Assembly: GCA_024685775.1 (NCBI GenBank)
Contig: JAIKVL010000035.1
Span: forward strand, 1-35,973
DNA length: 35,973 nucleotides
Reading direction: 5' to 3'
Source of the DNA: Clostridia bacterium
GTDB lineage: Bacteria; Bacillota; Clostridia; Christensenellales; CAG-1252
How positions within the stretch are numbered: the stretch's first letter is position 1; each line of letters opens with the position of its first letter. The notes below the pieces were generated by a model, which ran no database searches, had not been told where the DNA came from, and worked only from the letters and a program-made list of their open reading frames with translations. Positions 15,384 through 23,876 of this stretch are shown here, piece after piece. A program made the position numbers and the translations under genes.

Positions 15384-17126
15384 TTATTCGACGTCTTGCA
15401 AAGCGTCGTAACCTTCTTCACCCGTGCGAACCTTGACGACGTTCTCCACGTCGTACACGAAGATCTTGCCGTCGCCGATATGCCCGGTGTACAAGGCTTT
15501 CTTCGCCGCGTCGATCACCGCGGAGACGGGGATCTTACTGACGACGACGTCCACCTGCACCTTGGGCAAAAGATTGACTTCGATCGGGACGCCTCTGTAA
15601 TACTCGGGCGTACCTTTCTGCATTCCGCAACCCATAACGTGGGAAACCGTCATGCCCGTTACGCCGAGCTCCATCAAAGCGTTTTTCAAGCCTTCGAAGC
15701 GGGATTCTTTGCAGACGATTTCAAGCTTCGTGAGTTTGACGCCCTGAACCGCTTTCTTGACTTTTACGGAGACGGGGACCGCCTCTTTTTCCACGGGGAT
15801 CGCTTCCGCGATCGGCGTATCGCCGGTCACGGCGGGTGCGGTCACGCCGCCGAAGGAATAGGTCGTCGCGACGGCGGGCGCAAAGTCTGCGTATGCGCTC
15901 GGAAGCCCGTGTTCGGATTTATCGAGGCCGACGATCTCTTCTTCCGCAGAGCAGCGCAATCCGTGCGTCTTTTTGATGATATAGAAGGTCAGGATCATCA
16001 TCGCGGTCGTCCACGCGGCGACTGCGATCACGCCGAGCGCTTGCAAACCGAGCTGACGGAAAGAACCCGTGTAGAAGAGTCCGCTGAGTCCTGCGGGCGC
16101 GTTCGGATTCGCCAGAAGTCCGACCGCGATCGTCCCCCAAACGCCGTTCGTCATATGGACGGCGACCGCGCCGACGGGATCGTCGATATGCAGTTTGAGG
16201 TCAAGGACTTCGACGACGACCACGACGAGGACGCCCGAGACTAAGCCGACGACCGTCGCGCCGACGGCGTCGAACGCGTCGCAACCCGCCGTTACCGCCA
16301 CAAGCCCCGCGAGGGAAGCGTTCAAACACATCGAGACGTCGGGCTTTTTATTCTTGATCCAAGTATAGATCATCGTCGTCACCGTCGCGACGGAAGGCGC
16401 GATCGTCGTCGTCAGGAAGATCGAAGCGAGTTCGCTTGCGGAAGTCGCCGCCGCGCCGTTAAAGCCGTACCAACCGAGCCACAGGATAAAGACGCCGAGG
16501 GCTCCGAGGGGGATGGAGTGTCCGGGGATCGCGTTTACCTTGATCACTTTACCGCTGAGGTCGCGCTCGTATTTTCCCGTCCTCGCACCGAGCATGATCG
16601 CGCCGATCAAAGCGGCGATGCCTCCGACCATATGGATCGCGCAGGAGCCTGCGTAATCGTGGAAGCCGAGCGCGGAGAGCCAGCCGCCGCCCCAGATCCA
16701 GTGCGCCTCGATCGGGTAGATAAAAAGGGAGATCACGGCGGAATAAATGCAGTAAGAAGAGAATTTCGTCCGTTCCGCCATCGCGCCCGAAACGATCGTC
16801 GCGGTCGTCGCGCAGAAGACGAGGTTAAACACGAAGAGCGACGCGTCCGTAAACCCTTCCGAGGGGCTTTCTATAAAGGCTTTGAAGTTGCCCCAAAGAT
16901 CCATGTTCGGGATCCCGACGAGACCCGCGAGCGCGTCTTCGCCCATCATCAGGGTGTAGCCGAGGAGGGAGAAGACCACCGTCCCGATACAAAAATCCAT
17001 TAAGTTCTTCATGATGATGTTTCCGGCGTTTTTCGCCCGCGTGAAACCGGTCTCCACCATCGCGAAACCGGCTTGCATCCAAAATACCAGCGCAGCGCCG
17101 ATCAAAAACCAAAATTCGACTGTCAT
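15384..17126 (-). CDS. amtB: Ammonium transporter fused to a PII signalling domain (AmtB-GlnK)
   Basis: A 580-residue fusion. Residues 1 to ~400 form the Amt channel, starting MTVEFWFLIGAALVFWMQAG without an obvious signal peptide. The pore twin-His pair is His165 (CAIHMVGG) and His324 (VAVHMTNG), with Asp157 before the first. After a Pro/Val/Glu-rich linker (~425-465), residues ~468-580 form a complete PII domain with MGCGMQKG, the T-loop EYYRGVPIEVNLLPK, GHIGDGKIF and VKVRTGEEG. The position of the uridylylated Tyr51 of GlnK is Ile, so control should depend on ligand binding (ATP/ADP, 2-oxoglutarate), not on uridylylation. Gln39, Lys58 and Lys90 equivalents are kept. AGGAGA precedes the ATG. 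Confidence 0.92.
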   Translation of the reverse strand: MTVEFWFLIGAALVFWMQAGFAMVETGFTRAKNAGNIIMKNLMDFCIGTVVFSLLGYTLMMGEDALAGLVGIPNMDLWGNFKAFIESPSEGFTDASLFVFNLVFCATTATIVSGAMAERTKFSSYCIYSAVISLFIYPIEAHWIWGGGWLSALGFHDYAGSCAIHMVGGIAALIGAIMLGARTGKYERDLSGKVIKVNAIPGHSIPLGALGVFILWLGWYGFNGAAATSASELASIFLTTTIAPSVATVTTMIYTWIKNKKPDVSMCLNASLAGLVAVTAGCDAFDAVGATVVGLVSGVLVVVVVEVLDLKLHIDDPVGAVAVHMTNGVWGTIAVGLLANPNAPAGLSGLFYTGSFRQLGLQALGVIAVAAWTTAMMILTFYIIKKTHGLRCSAEEEIVGLDKSEHGLPSAYADFAPAVATTYSFGGVTAPAVTGDTPIAEAIPVEKEAVPVSVKVKKAVQGVKLTKLEIVCKESRFEGLKNALMELGVTGMTVSHVMGCGMQKGTPEYYRGVPIEVNLLPKVQVDVVVSKIPVSAVIDAAKKALYTGHIGDGKIFVYDVENVVKVRTGEEGYDALQDVE

Positions 17127-17153
17127 AATCGTTTTCTCCTATTCAATCATTCG

Positions 17154-19241
17154 TTACTTTACGGAGAAGAGCAAATCTCCGTAAGAAGGGTAGGGCCATT
17201 TTTCCGAGGGAACGACCGTTTCGAGGTCGTCGGCGACCGCGCGCGCCGCCGCCATTTCCGGGATCAGGACATCTTTGCAGAAGAAGGAGATCTCGGAGTA
17301 ATCCGTCATCTTTTCCGCCTTTGCGAGGTCTTTTTCCAAAGCTTCGGTCGCTTCGAACAGTTCGTCCGTCTTTACGGACAATTTTTGAAGCATCGCTTTT
17401 TCGTACTTCGAACTCGCTTTGTACGCGCCTTTCGCCGTAAGGATATCCGCGACGTCCTTTTGATACGCGCTCACCGCGGGCAAGATGTCCGTTTTAAGCA
17501 TATTGAGCGCGGTCAAAGCCTCGATATGGATGACTTTGCAGTAGTTTTCGAGCGCGATCTCGTAGCGGGCGCGCGCTTCGGTCTCGGTAAACACGCCTTG
17601 CTTTTTGAAAAGCGCGAGGTTCTTTTCCGAAACGTAGTAGGGAAGCGCGTCCGGCGTGGTTTTAAGGTTCATCAGTCCGCGCGATTCCGCTTCCTTGATC
17701 CATTCGTCGTCATAGCCGTTTCCGTTGAAAATGATCCTCTTATGCTCGACGATGACTTTGCGAACGAGCGCGTTGAGCGCCGCCGTAAAGTCTTCCGCTT
17801 TTTCGAGTTCGTCCGCAAACTGTTCGAGCTCGTCCGCGACCGCCGTGTTCAGAATGATGTTCGCGCAGGCGATCGAAGCGTTCGACCCGAGCATACGGAA
17901 TTCGAACTTGTTGCCCGTAAAGGCGAAGGGAGACGTCCTGTTTCTGTCCGTCGTGTCGGTCGGGAATTTCGGAAGAACGTCCACGCCGATTTTCAGCTGT
18001 TTGCGTTGCTTTTTATCGTAATGCTTGCCTTGCTCGATCGCGTCTAAGACGCCTTGGAGCTCGTCGCCGAGGAAGATCGAGACGACGGCGGGCGGCGCTT
18101 CGTTCGCGCCCAAGCGGTGATCGTTGCCCGCGCTCGCCACCGATATGCGAAGGAGATCTTGATATTCGTCCACCGCTTTGATGACCGCCGCGAGGAACAG
18201 GAGGAACTGCGCGTTCTCATCCGGCGTGTCGCCCGGTTCCAAAAGGTTTACGCCCGTGTCGGTCGAGATCGACCAGTTGTTATGCTTGCCGCTGCCGTTT
18301 ACGCCCGCGAAAGGCTTTTCGTGCAGGAGACACGCCATTCCGTGTTTCGCGGCGATCTTGCGCATGAGTTCCATCGTAAGTTGGTTGTGATCGGTCGCGA
18401 TGTTCGTCGTGGCGAAGATCGGAGCGAGCTCGTGCTGCGCGGGAGCGACCTCGTTATGCTCGGTCTTCGCGAGGATCCCGAGCTTCCAAAGCTCTTCGTT
18501 CAGCTCGTTCATAAAGGCTTGCACGCGAGTCTTGATCGCGCCGAAATAATGATCTTCGAGTTCCTGACCCTTGGGAGGTTTCGCTCCGAAAAGCGTCCTG
18601 CCCGTGTAGACGAGGTCCTTCCTCTTTTCAAACATCGCCCGATCGATGAGGAAGTACTCCTGCTCGGGTCCGACCGTCGTCTTTACGCTTTCCGCGCTTT
18701 CGTTTCCGAAGAGCCTCAAAATGCGAAGCGCCTGCTTGTTGATCGCTTCCATGCTGCGAAGAAGCGGGGTCTTTTTGTCCAAAGCTTCGCCGCCGTAGGA
18801 GCAGAACGCAGTCGGGATGTACAGGCATTTATCTTTAATAAACGCGTAACTCGTCGGGTCCCAAGCGGTGTAGCCGCGCGCTTCGAAGGTGGCGCGAAGC
18901 CCACCCGACGGGAAAGAGGAAGCGTCCGGTTCGCCGCGAACGAGTTCTTTTCCCGAAAATTCCATAATGACCGAGCCGGTCTTGGTCGGGGAAATAAAGC
19001 TGTCGTGCTTCTCGGCGGTCACGCCCGTCATCGGCTGGAACCAATGGGTGAAATGGGTGACGCCTTGCTCGGTCGCCCAGTCCTTCATCGCGTTCGCGAC
19101 GACGTCCGCCACGCTTCTGTCGAGTTCGATCCCTTTTTGAATGGTTTTTTGGAGCGCCTTAAAAGTTTCCTTCGGCAAACGTTGACGCATCACCTCTTCG
19201 CCGAATACCGATGATCCGAAAGTTTCGGGTACGCTTTTCAT
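17154..19241 (-). CDS. glnN: Glutamine synthetase type III
   Basis: A 695-residue GSIII, the usual size for the family (~700), making glutamine from glutamate, ammonium and ATP. The start [18 protein letters not shown] is fixed by AAGGAGG 7 bases upstream. GSIII hallmarks are [40 protein letters not shown] and [10 protein letters not shown]. It is first in the leftward operon, followed by amtB-glnK after 27 bp and asnB. Unlike the glutamine-synthetase-like protein at 24591, its active-site motifs are intact, so it is probably the main ammonium-assimilating synthetase. Its leader contains a terminator/antiterminator with an ANTAR-type hexaloop, suggesting control by RNA antitermination. Confidence 0.94.
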   Translation of the reverse strand: MKSVPETFGSSVFGEEVMRQRLPKETFKALQKTIQKGIELDRSVADVVANAMKDWATEQGVTHFTHWFQPMTGVTAEKHDSFISPTKTGSVIMEFSGKELVRGEPDASSFPSGGLRATFEARGYTAWDPTSYAFIKDKCLYIPTAFCSYGGEALDKKTPLLRSMEAINKQALRILRLFGNESAESVKTTVGPEQEYFLIDRAMFEKRKDLVYTGRTLFGAKPPKGQELEDHYFGAIKTRVQAFMNELNEELWKLGILAKTEHNEVAPAQHELAPIFATTNIATDHNQLTMELMRKIAAKHGMACLLHEKPFAGVNGSGKHNNWSISTDTGVNLLEPGDTPDENAQFLLFLAAVIKAVDEYQDLLRISVASAGNDHRLGANEAPPAVVSIFLGDELQGVLDAIEQGKHYDKKQRKQLKIGVDVLPKFPTDTTDRNRTSPFAFTGNKFEFRMLGSNASIACANIILNTAVADELEQFADELEKAEDFTAALNALVRKVIVEHKRIIFNGNGYDDEWIKEAESRGLMNLKTTPDALPYYVSEKNLALFKKQGVFTETEARARYEIALENYCKVIHIEALTALNMLKTDILPAVSAYQKDVADILTAKGAYKASSKYEKAMLQKLSVKTDELFEATEALEKDLAKAEKMTDYSEISFFCKDVLIPEMAAARAVADDLETVVPSEKWPYPSYGDLLFSVK

Positions 19242-19282
19242 ATTGATTTCCTCCTTGTTTTTATTCGAAACAGCCCTATAAA

Positions 19283-19323
19283 CGAAAAAGGGCGCCACGG
19301 ATTTCTCCGCAGCGCCTTTGCTG
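19283..19323 (-). promoter_or_regulatory. Terminator/antiterminator leader of glnN with AAAGGC hexaloop
   Basis: Read on the minus strand: CAGC-AAAGGC-GCTG (19323 to 19310) forms a hairpin with hexaloop AAAGGC, which has A at loop position 1 and G at position 4. Its 3' half is also the start of GGCGCTGCGGA (19316-19306), which pairs with TCCGTGGCGCC (19301-19291) around a GAAA loop, with two G-U pairs, followed by CTTTTTCG: a strong intrinsic terminator. The two structures exclude each other. The layout and loop match the leader of the divergent glt operon. ANTAR proteins are known to bind AxxGxx hexaloops and prevent such terminators; use by the ANTAR protein at 25836 is inferred. Confidence 0.75.
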
Positions 19324-19336
19324 TTTCTTTGCTCAT

Positions 19337-19365
19337 AATTTAGCACCGCCGAAAACGCTTGTCAA
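19337..19365 (-). promoter_or_regulatory. Promoter for glnN-amtB-asnB
   Basis: On the minus strand a consensus TTGACA (19365-19360) is followed after exactly 17 bases by TAAATT (19342-19337). Transcription should start near 19330, only a few bases before the antiterminator hairpin, which leaves no room for a second upstream hairpin. Confidence 0.8.
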
Positions 19366-19486
19366 GAGGTTTTTCAAACTTTTTTCCAAAATTTTTTCGG
19401 ACCCCCGCCTTTCGATAAAGAAAATTAAACACCCTTATAAATGCCCTTTATTTCGGAAGATTTTGCAAAAAATTTTACGGAAACCG

Positions 19487-19516
19487 TTGACAAAAGCGGC
19501 GGGATTTCTTTATAAT
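19487..19516 (+). promoter_or_regulatory. Promoter for the glt-...-carB operon
   Basis: TTGACA (19487-19492) and TATAAT (19511-19516) are separated by 18 bases. The predicted start near 19523 puts the AAAGGC hairpin at the very 5' end of the RNA. The two divergent promoters lie about 120 bp apart, and A/T-rich DNA with G-run patches fills the gap. Confidence 0.85.
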
Positions 19517-19523
19517 GCAACTA

Positions 19524-19578
19524 AACGAACAAAGGCGTTCGTTCCGAAGTGTTTTCATTTCGGGACGAGCGCTTTTTT
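19524..19578 (+). promoter_or_regulatory. Terminator/antiterminator leader of the glt operon with AAAGGC hexaloop
   Basis: AACGAAC (19524-19530) pairs with GTTCGTT (19537-19543) around the hexaloop AAAGGC (19531-19536). Overlapping it, GCGTTCGTTCCGAAGTG (19535-19551) pairs along its full 17 bases with 19556-19572 around a TTTT loop, three of the pairs being G-U, and is followed by TTTTTT: a very strong terminator. The first hairpin uses up the 5' arm of the second. The loop is identical to that in the glnN leader. Between the terminator and the ATG at 19619 there is a further small hairpin (CCGAG at 19585-19589 with CTCGG at 19598-19602). An ANTAR target function is inferred. Confidence 0.8.
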
Positions 19579-19618
19579 GTTTTTCCGAGGGAAAAATCTC
19601 GGGAAGAGAGGTGAAAGT

Positions 19619-20710
19619 ATGCTGTTAGAAGGTGAATTCAGAAACCCGTCCGGTTGCGCGATCTCGGCGGTCTTCGATAAAACCGGCGCGCGATTTTCGG
19701 GCAAAGACATCATCGATTCCATCGCGGTGATGCGCGACCGTTCCAACGGTCTCGGCGGCGGATTCGCGTGTTACGGAATCTATCCGGATAAAAAAGAGCT
19801 TTACGCGTTCCACGTCTTCTTTACGATCCACAGCGCGCGAAAAGATTTCGAGGAATATCTCGCCCGTTACTACGAGATCGATTCTTCCGAAGATATCCCG
19901 ACGAGGAAAATCCCCGAGATCGCGGACGAACCTGAGATCCGCCGCTATTTCGTCTATCCGAAACAAAATTTTATCGATTTCGTGAAGACGGGCGCGGATG
20001 AATGCGTCTTCCGCACGGTCTTCGCGGTGAACACCGAGATCAAAGGCGCGTATATCTTTTCTTCGGGAAAGAATATGGGGATCTTCAAAGCGGTCGGCTT
20101 CCCCGAGGACGTCGGCAGATTTTATAGGCTCGACGAGTACGAAGGCTATCTCTTCACCGCGCACGGCCGCTATCCGACCAACACGCCCGGATGGTGGGGC
20201 GGCGCGCACCCGTTCGGACTGCTCGGATTATCCGTCGTCCATAACGGAGAGATCAGTTCTTACGACGCGAACCGCCGCGCGATGGAAATGTACGGCTATA
20301 AATGCACGCTGCTCACCGATACCGAGGTCATAACTTATATCCTCGATTATCTGACGCGCAAAAAAGGATTGACCTTCGCGGAGAGCGCGGAAGTCATCGC
20401 CGCTCCGTTTTGGGAGAGGATCGACCGAATGAGCGAGGAAGACAAGGCGCGCGCGACCTATCTCCGCGACGTCTTTTCCGCTTGCCTCGTGACGGGGCCG
20501 TTCTCGATCATCGTCGGTTTCGACGGTGGCGTTATGGCTTTGAACGATCGCTTGAAGCTTCGGACGCTTGCGGTCGCGGAGAAAGGCGACAAGGTGTATA
20601 TGGCGTCGGAAGAGGCGGCGATCCGCAGGGTCTGCCCGTCGTTTGACAAAATGTTTTACGCGGAAGGCGGAAAGCCCATCGTGTACCGCGTGGAAGGAGG
20701 AAGAAAATGA
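19619..20710 (+). CDS. Glutamate synthase, glutaminase (GATase II) subunit
   Basis: A 363-residue stand-alone class II glutaminase domain of a split glutamate synthase; it releases ammonia from glutamine for the FMN subunit. The start at 19619 is preceded by AGAGAGG. The expected N-terminal nucleophile is Cys13 (NPSGCAISAVF), so a short 12-residue propeptide would have to be removed, as in other glutamate synthases. Further family features are MRDRSNGLGGGFACYGIYP, AHGRYPTNTPGWWGGAHPF, SVVHNGEISSYDANRRAMEMYG and LLTDTEVITYILDYL. It overlaps the next gene by four bases (ATGA), indicating translational coupling. Confidence 0.9.
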   Translation: MLLEGEFRNPSGCAISAVFDKTGARFSGKDIIDSIAVMRDRSNGLGGGFACYGIYPDKKELYAFHVFFTIHSARKDFEEYLARYYEIDSSEDIPTRKIPEIADEPEIRRYFVYPKQNFIDFVKTGADECVFRTVFAVNTEIKGAYIFSSGKNMGIFKAVGFPEDVGRFYRLDEYEGYLFTAHGRYPTNTPGWWGGAHPFGLLGLSVVHNGEISSYDANRRAMEMYGYKCTLLTDTEVITYILDYLTRKKGLTFAESAEVIAAPFWERIDRMSEEDKARATYLRDVFSACLVTGPFSIIVGFDGGVMALNDRLKLRTLAVAEKGDKVYMASEEAAIRRVCPSFDKMFYAEGGKPIVYRVEGGRK

Positions 20711-22212
20711 TCGATTTTAACGTGGCGCCTTTCGAAGTCGTGCGCGATTACGACAAGTGCGTGAATTGCCGCGTATGCGAAAGACAATGCGCGAATGAAG
20801 TGCATCGTTACGAGGAAGGGTTCGGCAAGATGATTTCGGACAGCACCAAGTGCGTGGATTGCCAACGCTGCGTCTGCCTGTGCCCGACCAAAGCCTTGAA
20901 GATCCTTCCCAATCAAAACGCCTTTCGCCCCAACGCGAATTGGCAGCAAAAATACCTGACCGAGATCTACAAGCAGGCGGAGTCGGGCGGCGTGCTTCTG
21001 TCCTCGATGGGCAATCCCGAGCCGTTCCCCGTCTATTTCGATAAGATCTTGATCAACGCGTCGCAGGTTACGCACCCTTCGATCGCTCCGCTGCGCGAGC
21101 CGATGGAGACGAGGGTCTTCCTCGGAGCGAAACCGCAAAGCGTCCAAAGGGGCGCGGACGGAAAGATCAAGCCCGTTTTGCCCCCTCGCTTAAAGCTTTC
21201 GATGCCCGTGATGTTTTCGGCGATGAGTTACGGATCCATATCCTATAACGCGCACGCGGCTCTTGCCCGCGCGGCGGAAAAGTTGGGGATTTATTACAAC
21301 ACCGGCGAGGGCGGTCTTCATAAGGATTTTTACAAGTATTCGGCAAATACCATCGTGCAGGTGGCGTCGGGTCGTTTCGGAGTCCATAAGGATTATCTCG
21401 AAGACGGCGCGGCGATCGAGATCAAGATCGGGCAGGGCGCGAAGCCCGGTATCGGCGGGCATCTTCCCGGCGCAAAGATCGTCGGGGACGTCTCCAAGAC
21501 GCGTATGATCCCCGAGGGCAGCGACGCCGTCTCGCCCGCGCCGCATCACGATATTTATTCGATCGAAGATCTGCGTCAGCTCGTCTATTCGATCAAGGAA
21601 GCGACAGAGTATAAAAAGCCCGTCATCGTCAAGATCGCGGCGGTGCATAACGTGGCGGCGATCGCCAGCGGAATCGCCAGAAGCGGCGCGGATATCATCG
21701 CGATCGACGGTTTCCGCGGCGGAACGGGCGCGGCGCCGACGAGGATCCGCGATAACGTCGGTATCCCCATCGAACTCGCGCTCGGCAGCGTGGATCAAAG
21801 ATTGCGCGAAGAGAATATCCGCGATAACGTTTCTTTGGTCGTGGCGGGATCGATCCGTTGCAGCGCGGACGTCGTTAAAGCGATCTGCCTCGGCGCGGAC
21901 GCGGTCTATATCGGTTCCGCGGCGCTTGCGGCGATGGGGTGCCACCTTTGCCGCACCTGCAACCTCGGCAAATGCAACTGGGGCATTGCGACGCAGCGCC
22001 CCGACCTCGTAAAACGGTTGAATCCCGATCTCGCGGCGGAACGCCTGATCAATATGCTGACGGGCTGGAATCACGAGATTCAGGAAATGATGGGCGGAAT
22101 GGGGATCAATTCCATCGAAGCGCTTCGCGGAAACCGCTTGATGCTTCGCGGCGTCGGGCTTAACGAACGCGAACTGGGCGTGCTCGGGATCAAGCACGCG
22201 GGAGAGGTGTGA
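20707..22212 (+). CDS. gltB: Glutamate synthase, FMN/ferredoxin central subunit
   Basis: A 501-residue archaeal/clostridial-type glutamate synthase large domain that converts 2-oxoglutarate plus ammonia to glutamate on FMN. Residues 1-75 form a bacterial ferredoxin module with two [4Fe-4S] motifs (CVNCRVCERQC and CVDCQRCVCLC). The FMN barrel follows, with MFSAMSYGSISYNAH, GQGAKPGIGGHLPG, IDGFRGGTGAAPTRI and the Fe-S motif CHLCRTCNLGKCNWG. The glutaminase and GXGXG domains, fused in bacterial GltB, are encoded separately on either side. The attached ferredoxin and the downstream Fe-S and flavin subunits provide the electron path. Confidence 0.93.
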   Translation: MIDFNVAPFEVVRDYDKCVNCRVCERQCANEVHRYEEGFGKMISDSTKCVDCQRCVCLCPTKALKILPNQNAFRPNANWQQKYLTEIYKQAESGGVLLSSMGNPEPFPVYFDKILINASQVTHPSIAPLREPMETRVFLGAKPQSVQRGADGKIKPVLPPRLKLSMPVMFSAMSYGSISYNAHAALARAAEKLGIYYNTGEGGLHKDFYKYSANTIVQVASGRFGVHKDYLEDGAAIEIKIGQGAKPGIGGHLPGAKIVGDVSKTRMIPEGSDAVSPAPHHDIYSIEDLRQLVYSIKEATEYKKPVIVKIAAVHNVAAIASGIARSGADIIAIDGFRGGTGAAPTRIRDNVGIPIELALGSVDQRLREENIRDNVSLVVAGSIRCSADVVKAICLGADAVYIGSAALAAMGCHLCRTCNLGKCNWGIATQRPDLVKRLNPDLAAERLINMLTGWNHEIQEMMGGMGINSIEALRGNRLMLRGVGLNERELGVLGIKHAGEV

Positions 22213-22213
22213 T

Positions 22214-22645
22214 ATGAAACGAATCTACGTCAAAGAAGAATGGTGCCTCGGCTGTCACCTTTGCGAATACGAATGCGCCTACGCAAACAGCGGGATCGGA
22301 AATATCGTCCTCGCTTTGAAGGATAAAGAGATCGATCCGAACGTCCGCGTCCAATCGGACGGAAAGATTACGTTCGCCGTTTCCTGCCGTCATTGCGACG
22401 AGCCTTTATGCGTTTCCGCTTGCATTTCGGGCGCGCTGACCAAAGAAGAGGGCGGCACCGTCACGGTGGACAGAAAGAAATGCGTCGGCTGCGGCAGCTG
22501 CGTGATGGTCTGCCCCTACGGCGCGGTCCGTCTGACGAAGGAAGGCTCCGCGAATAAGTGCCAACTCTGTATGAACAATTCTTTCGGCGAGCCGCTTTGC
22601 GTAAAAAAATGCCCGAACGGCGCGATCGTTTTTGAGGAGAAATGA
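22214..22645 (+). CDS. Four-cluster Fe-S electron-transfer protein of glutamate synthase
   Basis: A 143-residue protein with four Cys-rich motifs: CLGCHLCEYEC, CRHCDEPLCVSAC, CVGCGSCVMVC and CQLCMNN...CVKKC. It is thus a HycB/DmsB-like polyferredoxin with up to four [4Fe-4S] clusters. Starting one base after the FMN subunit and ending one base before the flavin subunit, it very probably carries electrons between them. It is cytoplasmic, with no signal peptide. A soluble role in some other oxidoreductase cannot be ruled out, but the context argues against it. Confidence 0.88.
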   Translation: MKRIYVKEEWCLGCHLCEYECAYANSGIGNIVLALKDKEIDPNVRVQSDGKITFAVSCRHCDEPLCVSACISGALTKEEGGTVTVDRKKCVGCGSCVMVCPYGAVRLTKEGSANKCQLCMNNSFGEPLCVKKCPNGAIVFEEK

Positions 22646-22646
22646 T

Positions 22647-23876
22647 ATGAAGAAATACGTTTTGATCGGCGGAAGCATCGCGACGCAAGGGGCGATCGAG
22701 GGGATCCTTTCCGTGGAAAAGAATGCGGATATCACCGTGATCTGCGGGGAAAAACGTCCCCTTTATTCCCGCCCTTTGATCTCCTACGTTTTGGAGAAAA
22801 AGACCCCGGACGAAGGGCTTTTCTTCCGCGGGAAAGATTACTATGAGAAAAAAGGCGTGAAAGCGGTCTACGAGACCGCGACCGCGATCGACCCCGCGAA
22901 AAAGACCGTCGCGGCGGGAGAAACCCTTTATCCCTATGACGAACTCCTCGTGGCGACGGGTTCCAAACCCTTCGTTCCCCCGATCAAAGGGCTGGAAGGT
23001 GTCTTGAAAAAGCACACCTTTTACACGATGGATGATATGCTCGGGCTTCGCGCCGACCTCGAACGAGGCGGCAAAGTCCTGATCGTCGGCGCGGGACTTA
23101 TCGGAATGAAATGCGCGGAAGGCGTTCGGGAGTACACGGATAAGATCGTGATCGCGGATATGGCGCCGCGTCCCCTTCCCGCGGCGACGACGCCCGAAGC
23201 GGGCGCGATCGTGCAGGAACGGCTTTCGGGGATCGTGGATTTCAGGCTGAACGCCGCCCTCGATCGATTCGAAGGAAATAAGGCGGTCTTCCAAAGCGGC
23301 GAAGAGATCGCGTTCGACGTCTTGGTTCTCGCGCTCGGCGTTCGCCCGCAAGTCGGACTTTTGAAAGAGATCGGCGCGGAGGTGAATCGCGGCGTAATCG
23401 TAAATGAAAAAATGCAAACGAACCTTCCGAGCGTCTACGCGGCGGGCGATCTCGTCGAATCTTACGAAGCGGTCGGAAAGGGTAAACGGCTGTTGCAACT
23501 CTTCCCGAGCGCGTACCTCGGCGGCAAGATCGCGGGAAAGAACATGGCGGGAGAAGAAACCGCGTTTTTGACCGACGTCCCGATGAACGCGACCAAGCTC
23601 TTCGGCGTTCGGATCACGTCCGCAGGGTTGTTTACGGGTGAAAAGACCGAGATCACCGTCGGCGAGGATTACCGCGCGATCTATGCGGAAGACGGGCGGA
23701 TCAACGGCTTTATTTTGATCGGCGATCCTTCGCGCGCGGGAATTTTGACCGACTTTATCCGCAAACGTCGCTCCGTCGAAGGGCTCGACGTTACGAAGCT
23801 TTTGACCGATCGCGATTTGTCGCTCTATCCCGAAGCGGAAAGGAAAGCGGCGATGGGAGGCACTTATGAAATTTAA
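22647..23876 (+). CDS. FAD-dependent NAD(P)H oxidoreductase subunit of glutamate synthase
   Basis: A 409-residue pyridine-nucleotide-disulphide-oxidoreductase-fold flavoprotein of the rubredoxin-reductase/NirB type. The ATG at 22647 follows GAGGAG by 7 bases. Features are an N-terminal FAD-binding Gly-rich turn (VLIGGSIATQGAIEG), LLVATGSKP, the NAD(P) Rossmann motif VLIVGAGLIGMKCAEG (about residue 145) and the FAD motif LPSVYAAGDLVE (about 265). It probably feeds electrons from NAD(P)H, through the polyferredoxin, to the FMN subunit, replacing the classical GltD. It overlaps the next gene by 11 bp. Nucleotide preference cannot be read from the sequence. Confidence 0.87.
   Translation: MKKYVLIGGSIATQGAIEGILSVEKNADITVICGEKRPLYSRPLISYVLEKKTPDEGLFFRGKDYYEKKGVKAVYETATAIDPAKKTVAAGETLYPYDELLVATGSKPFVPPIKGLEGVLKKHTFYTMDDMLGLRADLERGGKVLIVGAGLIGMKCAEGVREYTDKIVIADMAPRPLPAATTPEAGAIVQERLSGIVDFRLNAALDRFEGNKAVFQSGEEIAFDVLVLALGVRPQVGLLKEIGAEVNRGVIVNEKMQTNLPSVYAAGDLVESYEAVGKGKRLLQLFPSAYLGGKIAGKNMAGEETAFLTDVPMNATKLFGVRITSAGLFTGEKTEITVGEDYRAIYAEDGRINGFILIGDPSRAGILTDFIRKRRSVEGLDVTKLLTDRDLSLYPEAERKAAMGGTYEI

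Noticed and set aside
19487-19619. A canonical two-hairpin ANTAR motif in the glt leader
   Set aside because: Only one AxxGxx hexaloop hairpin is present downstream of the promoter. The start site leaves no space for another before it, and the downstream CCGAG/CTCGG hairpin has an eight-base loop that does not fit.
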